Positions 54,209 to 57,478 of a stretch of 57,478 nucleotides of DNA are shown in pieces. Source of the stretch: JALJPB01 sp963933115 (GTDB lineage Bacteria > Pseudomonadota > Gammaproteobacteria > Enterobacterales > Alteromonadaceae); NCBI GenBank assembly GCA_963933115.1, contig CAWVSL010000015.1, positions 1 to 57,478 of the forward strand, in the 5' to 3' direction. Made by a program: the position numbers and the translations under genes. Positions within the stretch are counted from its first letter, which is position 1, and each line of letters starts with the position of its first letter. The notes beneath the pieces are model-generated. The model searched no databases. It had not been told where the DNA came from and saw only the letters and a list, made by a program, of their open reading frames with translations.

Positions 54209-55555
54209 ATGAGTGTTTCAAGAGGCGGCTTTAGTTCGCGTTTAGGTTTTATTATGGCCGCAGCAGGTTCTGCCGTCGGTTTAGGAAATATTTGGGGATT
54301 TCCGACACAGACAGCAAGTAATGGTGGTGCTGCCTTTGTGTTAGTTTATTTAGTATTGGCTTTCTGTTTAGCTTATCCCGCGTTTATGGCTGAACTGCTT
54401 ATTGGTCGTTATGGTCAAGCCAATGCCGTTTCGTCGATGCAAAAAATGTCTAAAACCCTCTGGCAAAAACGTTTTGCATTTTTTGTTGGCTTTGGCGGCA
54501 TTATTTGTGCCACTCTTATCCTGAGTTTTTATGGCATATTAGCGGGTTGGATGATGTCGTATGCGATAGAGCCAATTGCAAGGCTAATTGGTCTAACTGA
54601 AGTCTCAAGTTGGTTAACTTCTCAATCTATCGCACGTAATTTGATTTTTAATGCGTTATTTATGATGTTAACAATCGCTATAATACGTCGCGGTGTTGAG
54701 GAGGGCATAGAGAAATGGTCAAAACGCTTAATGCCAATGCTCATTGGCTTACTTATTTTATTGATCATTTATGTCTTTACTTTAGATGGTTCAAAAGAAG
54801 GATTCGAAGCTTACTTAAACCCTGATATTTCTCGAATATTTGAACCAGACCTACTTATTAGCGCTCTTGGTCAGGCATTTTTCTCATTATCTCTTGGTAC
54901 CAGTGTAATGGTGATTTATGGCTCTTATATCGCTAAAAGTGAAAACTTAGTCACCTTAGGGGCTCAGGTAACCCTTATCGATGTTTCTATAGCATTCCTT
55001 GCTGGCTTATTAATTATTCCAGCTATGTATGTAGCTCAAGCACAGGGCGTCCCAATATTTGCCGAGGATGGTAGCTTAATCTCTGGACCTAATTTAGTTT
55101 TTGATGTGTTACCTACTTTATTTAATAGCATGGGAGCTATTGGTTTATTCGTTACTTTTGGCTTTTTTGTTTTAATGTCGATTGCGGCACTAACGTCATC
55201 AATATCGATGCTTGAAGGTCCGGTTTCTTATGTTGTTGAGTGCCATGAGGTTGAGCGTAAAAAAGCAACAACCTTTATTGGTCTAACAATCTTGGTGCTG
55301 AGTGCTGTAATTATAGTTAATTTTGATTTACTGTTTGGCCTGGTGATAAGTATTTCTACCGTTTATGGACAACCGCTAATTGCAATGCTTTGTTGTATTT
55401 TTGTTGGATGGATATGGCACCGTAATGAATTATTAGCAGAAATAAAAGAAGGTAATGATGACGTAGAAAATAGCACCTTTTGGAAAATATGGCCTTGGTA
55501 TACTAAATTTGTTTGCCCTGTAGCTATCGGTGCTGTCTTTATTCATTCGTTATAA
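54209..55555 (+). CDS. Sodium-dependent transporter, NSS/SNF family
   Basis: This 448-aa protein has about 11-12 TMs. It opens with the family's substrate/sodium site: RLGFIMAAAGSAVGLGNIWG, then FPTQTASNGGAAFVLVYLVL. Later family segments include DISRIFEPDLLISALGQAFF and SLSLGTSVMVIYGSY. Close bacterial relatives carry amino acids such as tyrosine or tryptophan; I cannot tell the substrate here. It is transcribed alone with an apparent terminator downstream. Confidence 0.9.
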   Translation: MSVSRGGFSSRLGFIMAAAGSAVGLGNIWGFPTQTASNGGAAFVLVYLVLAFCLAYPAFMAELLIGRYGQANAVSSMQKMSKTLWQKRFAFFVGFGGIICATLILSFYGILAGWMMSYAIEPIARLIGLTEVSSWLTSQSIARNLIFNALFMMLTIAIIRRGVEEGIEKWSKRLMPMLIGLLILLIIYVFTLDGSKEGFEAYLNPDISRIFEPDLLISALGQAFFSLSLGTSVMVIYGSYIAKSENLVTLGAQVTLIDVSIAFLAGLLIIPAMYVAQAQGVPIFAEDGSLISGPNLVFDVLPTLFNSMGAIGLFVTFGFFVLMSIAALTSSISMLEGPVSYVVECHEVERKKATTFIGLTILVLSAVIIVNFDLLFGLVISISTVYGQPLIAMLCCIFVGWIWHRNELLAEIKEGNDDVENSTFWKIWPWYTKFVCPVAIGAVFIHSL

Positions 55556-55764
55556 GGTTTGTTATTTTATAATGGGTAAGTCGATAAAATGTATTCATCA
55601 GCCTAGTAAGTATCTCTAATTTTTTAGTGTTATATATCCTAGGACTCCTGCTTTAAAGTGACACTATTAGCACATCGCAAAATGGTTTTATTGACTCACC
55701 AGTTAGTAGCGTTTTACCGTTAGAACACAGCTTTAAATTGATAAGTTAACAGGTTAATAATCAG

Positions 55765-55806
55765 GGATTTATTTACACTTCTATTTAGTAAATAAATCCT
55801 TTATTC
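55765..55806 (+). terminator. Hairpin terminator upstream of the acyl-CoA ligase gene
   Basis: GGATTTATTTAC (55765-55776) and GTAAATAAATCC (55788-55799) are exact reverse complements with an 11-nt loop, followed by TTTATTCTTT. It lies 210 nt past the transporter stop and 45 nt before the ligase start, so it could instead act as a leader attenuator. Confidence 0.6.
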
Positions 55807-55851
55807 TTTAATCTCACTTTAATTGGTCAATCAGTATTTTAGGGACATTCC

Positions 55852-57478
55852 ATGACTCAAGCTTGGTTTAAAAACTATCCAAATAAAACTGCTCATCAAA
55901 TCGATTTAACTACGGGTAATTCAGTCCTTGATTTATTTAATCAAAGTGTTGAGCGCTATCAAGATAAAGTAGCTTTTAGCAATTTTGGTGCGGACCTTTC
56001 ATTTAGTGACGTTGACCGATTATCAAATAACTTTGCGGCTTACCTTCAGAGTCATTTAAGCATAAGTAAAGGTGATCATGTTGCGCTTATGTCTCCAAAT
56101 ATGTTGAGTTTCCCTGTCGCTATGTGGGGCATTATAAAAGTAGGTGGTGTACAAGTTAATGTTAACCCTTTATATACCTCTAAAGAATTACAGCACCAGT
56201 TAAATGACGCGCAAGTAAAGACGATTATTATATTCTCACCATCAACCAAAGTACTCGCTGATATTATTGATAACACCCAAGTTAAAAATATTATTGTTAT
56301 TGAACTTGACGATTTAGTCTCTAAAGGTTTGCCAAATACCCCAGTGGATAAGCGTTTAAAGAAAACCATTCATTTTTTAGAGGTACTTAAGCAAGGACAA
56401 AAAATGGCATTTGATTCTGTTGAATTATTTGCCCAAGATTTACTTTTTTTACAATACACTGGCGGTACGACGGGATTATCAAAAGGTGCGATGCTTAGTC
56501 ATGGTAATATTGTTGCAAATTTTTTGCAGTACCAAGAATTCTCAAAAGACAAAATTATGTATGGTAATGAAATCGTGATTACAGCTATCCCGATGTACCA
56601 TATTTTTGCCTTAACCGCGAACGCACTGTGTTACTTTTTCTTTGGCGCAAAAAATATTTTGGTGACTAATCCTAGAGATATGGAGAGCTTTGTAAAAGTT
56701 TGGCAAGATAATAAAGCTACCTTTTTCACTGGAGTCAACACCCTGTTTAATGGCTTATTACATACGCCGGGTTTTGATAGTGTTGACTTTTCTGACCTGA
56801 AATTGACCATAGGAGGCGGTGCAGCGGTGCAAGCGGCGGTAGCAAAAAAGTGGCAGCAAGTAACAGGTAACCGATTGAATGAAGGATATGGCTTATCTGA
56901 AACATCACCGATTTTGACACTCAACTTTGGCGATCGAAGTCATCCTGATGGTGTTTATATTGCCGGTATTGGAACAGCAATTCCGTCAACAGATATCTCT
57001 ATTCGTGATGACAATGGTAATGTGGTTGAGCAAGGGCAGACAGGCGAACTATGTGCAAAGGGACCACAAATTATGCTCGGTTATTGGAATAATAAAGATG
57101 CAACGCTGGATGCGATGACTACCGATGGCTATTTTAAAACAGGTGATGTTGCTCTGCTTGACGAACAGGGTTTTTTCCATATTGTTGACCGAAAAAAAGA
57201 CATGATTATTGTCTCTGGTTTTAATGTTTATCCGAATGAAATTGAAGCCGAAATTGCTAATATGCCAGGAGTTTTGGAATCGGCCTGTATCGGCATCAAA
57301 GATAACAAAACGGGTGAAGCTGTCAAAGTCTTTGTTGTAAAAGAACATAACGAACAAGGACAAGCGATCACCGCAAATGATATTATTGATTTTTGTCGTC
57401 AAGGACTAGCAGGATATAAAATCCCTAAAAATGTTGAATTTATTGATGAGTTACCGAAGTCTAGTGTTGGAAAAATCC
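55852..57478 (+). CDS. fadD: Long-chain acyl-CoA ligase (FadD family), 3' end off the window
   Basis: 542 codons are visible, so only about the last 10-20 residues are missing. AMP-binding motifs are complete: P-loop-like LQYTGGTTGLSKGAMLSHGN, GYGLSETSP, and TDGYFKTGDVALLDEQGFFH with VDRKKDMIIVSGFNVYPNEI (the FACS signature). The visible end is LPKSSVGKI with the catalytic Lys. It activates fatty acids to acyl-CoA for beta-oxidation. FadD is the best guess among paralogues (length and sequence style fit); a second FadD-like gene elsewhere is common in these organisms. Confidence 0.87.
   Translation, partial: MTQAWFKNYPNKTAHQIDLTTGNSVLDLFNQSVERYQDKVAFSNFGADLSFSDVDRLSNNFAAYLQSHLSISKGDHVALMSPNMLSFPVAMWGIIKVGGVQVNVNPLYTSKELQHQLNDAQVKTIIIFSPSTKVLADIIDNTQVKNIIVIELDDLVSKGLPNTPVDKRLKKTIHFLEVLKQGQKMAFDSVELFAQDLLFLQYTGGTTGLSKGAMLSHGNIVANFLQYQEFSKDKIMYGNEIVITAIPMYHIFALTANALCYFFFGAKNILVTNPRDMESFVKVWQDNKATFFTGVNTLFNGLLHTPGFDSVDFSDLKLTIGGGAAVQAAVAKKWQQVTGNRLNEGYGLSETSPILTLNFGDRSHPDGVYIAGIGTAIPSTDISIRDDNGNVVEQGQTGELCAKGPQIMLGYWNNKDATLDAMTTDGYFKTGDVALLDEQGFFHIVDRKKDMIIVSGFNVYPNEIEAEIANMPGVLESACIGIKDNKTGEAVKVFVVKEHNEQGQAITANDIIDFCRQGLAGYKIPKNVEFIDELPKSSVGKI

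Noticed and set aside
1..57478. CRISPR arrays, prophage, insertion sequences, toxin-antitoxin or restriction genes
   Set aside because: No regularly spaced repeats of that kind, transposases, phage structural genes or typical small gene pairs were seen on either strand.

Overview
This 57.5-kb AT-rich window is chromosomal DNA of a marine-type gammaproteobacterium in the Alteromonadales. A Colwellia-like (Colwelliaceae) origin is my best guess. The evidence is the gene order: nudF-yqiB-cpdA-yqiA-parE, parC, recA, nrdR-ribD-ribB(A), xseB-ispA-dxs, a PomA/PomB sodium-type stator pair, thiI and yajQ, together with low-GC codon use. I see no prophage, insertion sequence, integrase or CRISPR array. 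Almost every gene is intact and the coding density is high.

Layout. 1-3565 (minus): a truncated glycosyltransferase, a membrane acyltransferase with an SGNH tail, and a YgiM-like SH3 protein, which together suggest surface-polysaccharide decoration. 3773-6788: the CYTH-CHAD triphosphatase ygiF, a LysM L,D-transpeptidase, and a convergent Lpp-like lipoprotein that is a plausible substrate for it. 6959-13699 (minus): an eight-gene accessory block of ion channel, possible ribbon-helix-helix protein, DUF2491, PspA, DUF2170, membrane-bound spermidine-synthase-like protein, DUF350 protein and lipoprotein. It is an expanded form of the E. coli yjfIJKL locus and lies between ygiF and glnE, which are adjacent in E. 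coli. 13877-22339: glnE, an LpxL-type acyltransferase, tolC, and the nudF-yqiB-cpdA-yqiA operon. 22385-29197: parE and parC flanking a two-gene arsenate-detoxification unit (GAPDH plus ArsJ). 29684-33855: SOS-controlled recA, a GntR/FCD regulator with a repeat-rich upstream region, and a SulP transporter. 33958-39884: a DUF1289 protein, tRNA-Phe, a secreted SnoaL-like protein, an EF-hand protein, and a hydrolase-ABC exporter operon. 40361-44979: glyA, nrdR, ribD, a broken small ORF, and a RibB protein whose RibA-like half lacks the zinc cysteines. 45136-50166: dxs-ispA-xseB (minus) and pomAB (plus). 50463-57478: a ThiI with a degenerate ATP-binding site, a PanE-like reductase, a VanZ-like protein, yajQ, a sodium:neurotransmitter-symporter-family protein, and a 3'-truncated acyl-CoA ligase.

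The strongest candidate for an under-described system is the 6959-13699 block. Near-identical palindromes of the form TTGACATA-N-TATGTCAA, which embed a TTGACA -35 hexamer, lie upstream of DUF2170-pspA (two good copies). Weaker copies lie upstream of the lipoprotein gene (two). This suggests that one regulator controls both ends of the block. Its parts (PspA membrane repair, a polyamine-synthase-like enzyme, DUF350, a potassium-type channel and a lipoprotein) point to a membrane-stress or ion-homeostasis module. The second notable observation is the ThiI-like protein, which keeps the rhodanese cysteine but has lost the SGGxDS P-loop and the Cys equivalent to E. coli Cys344.
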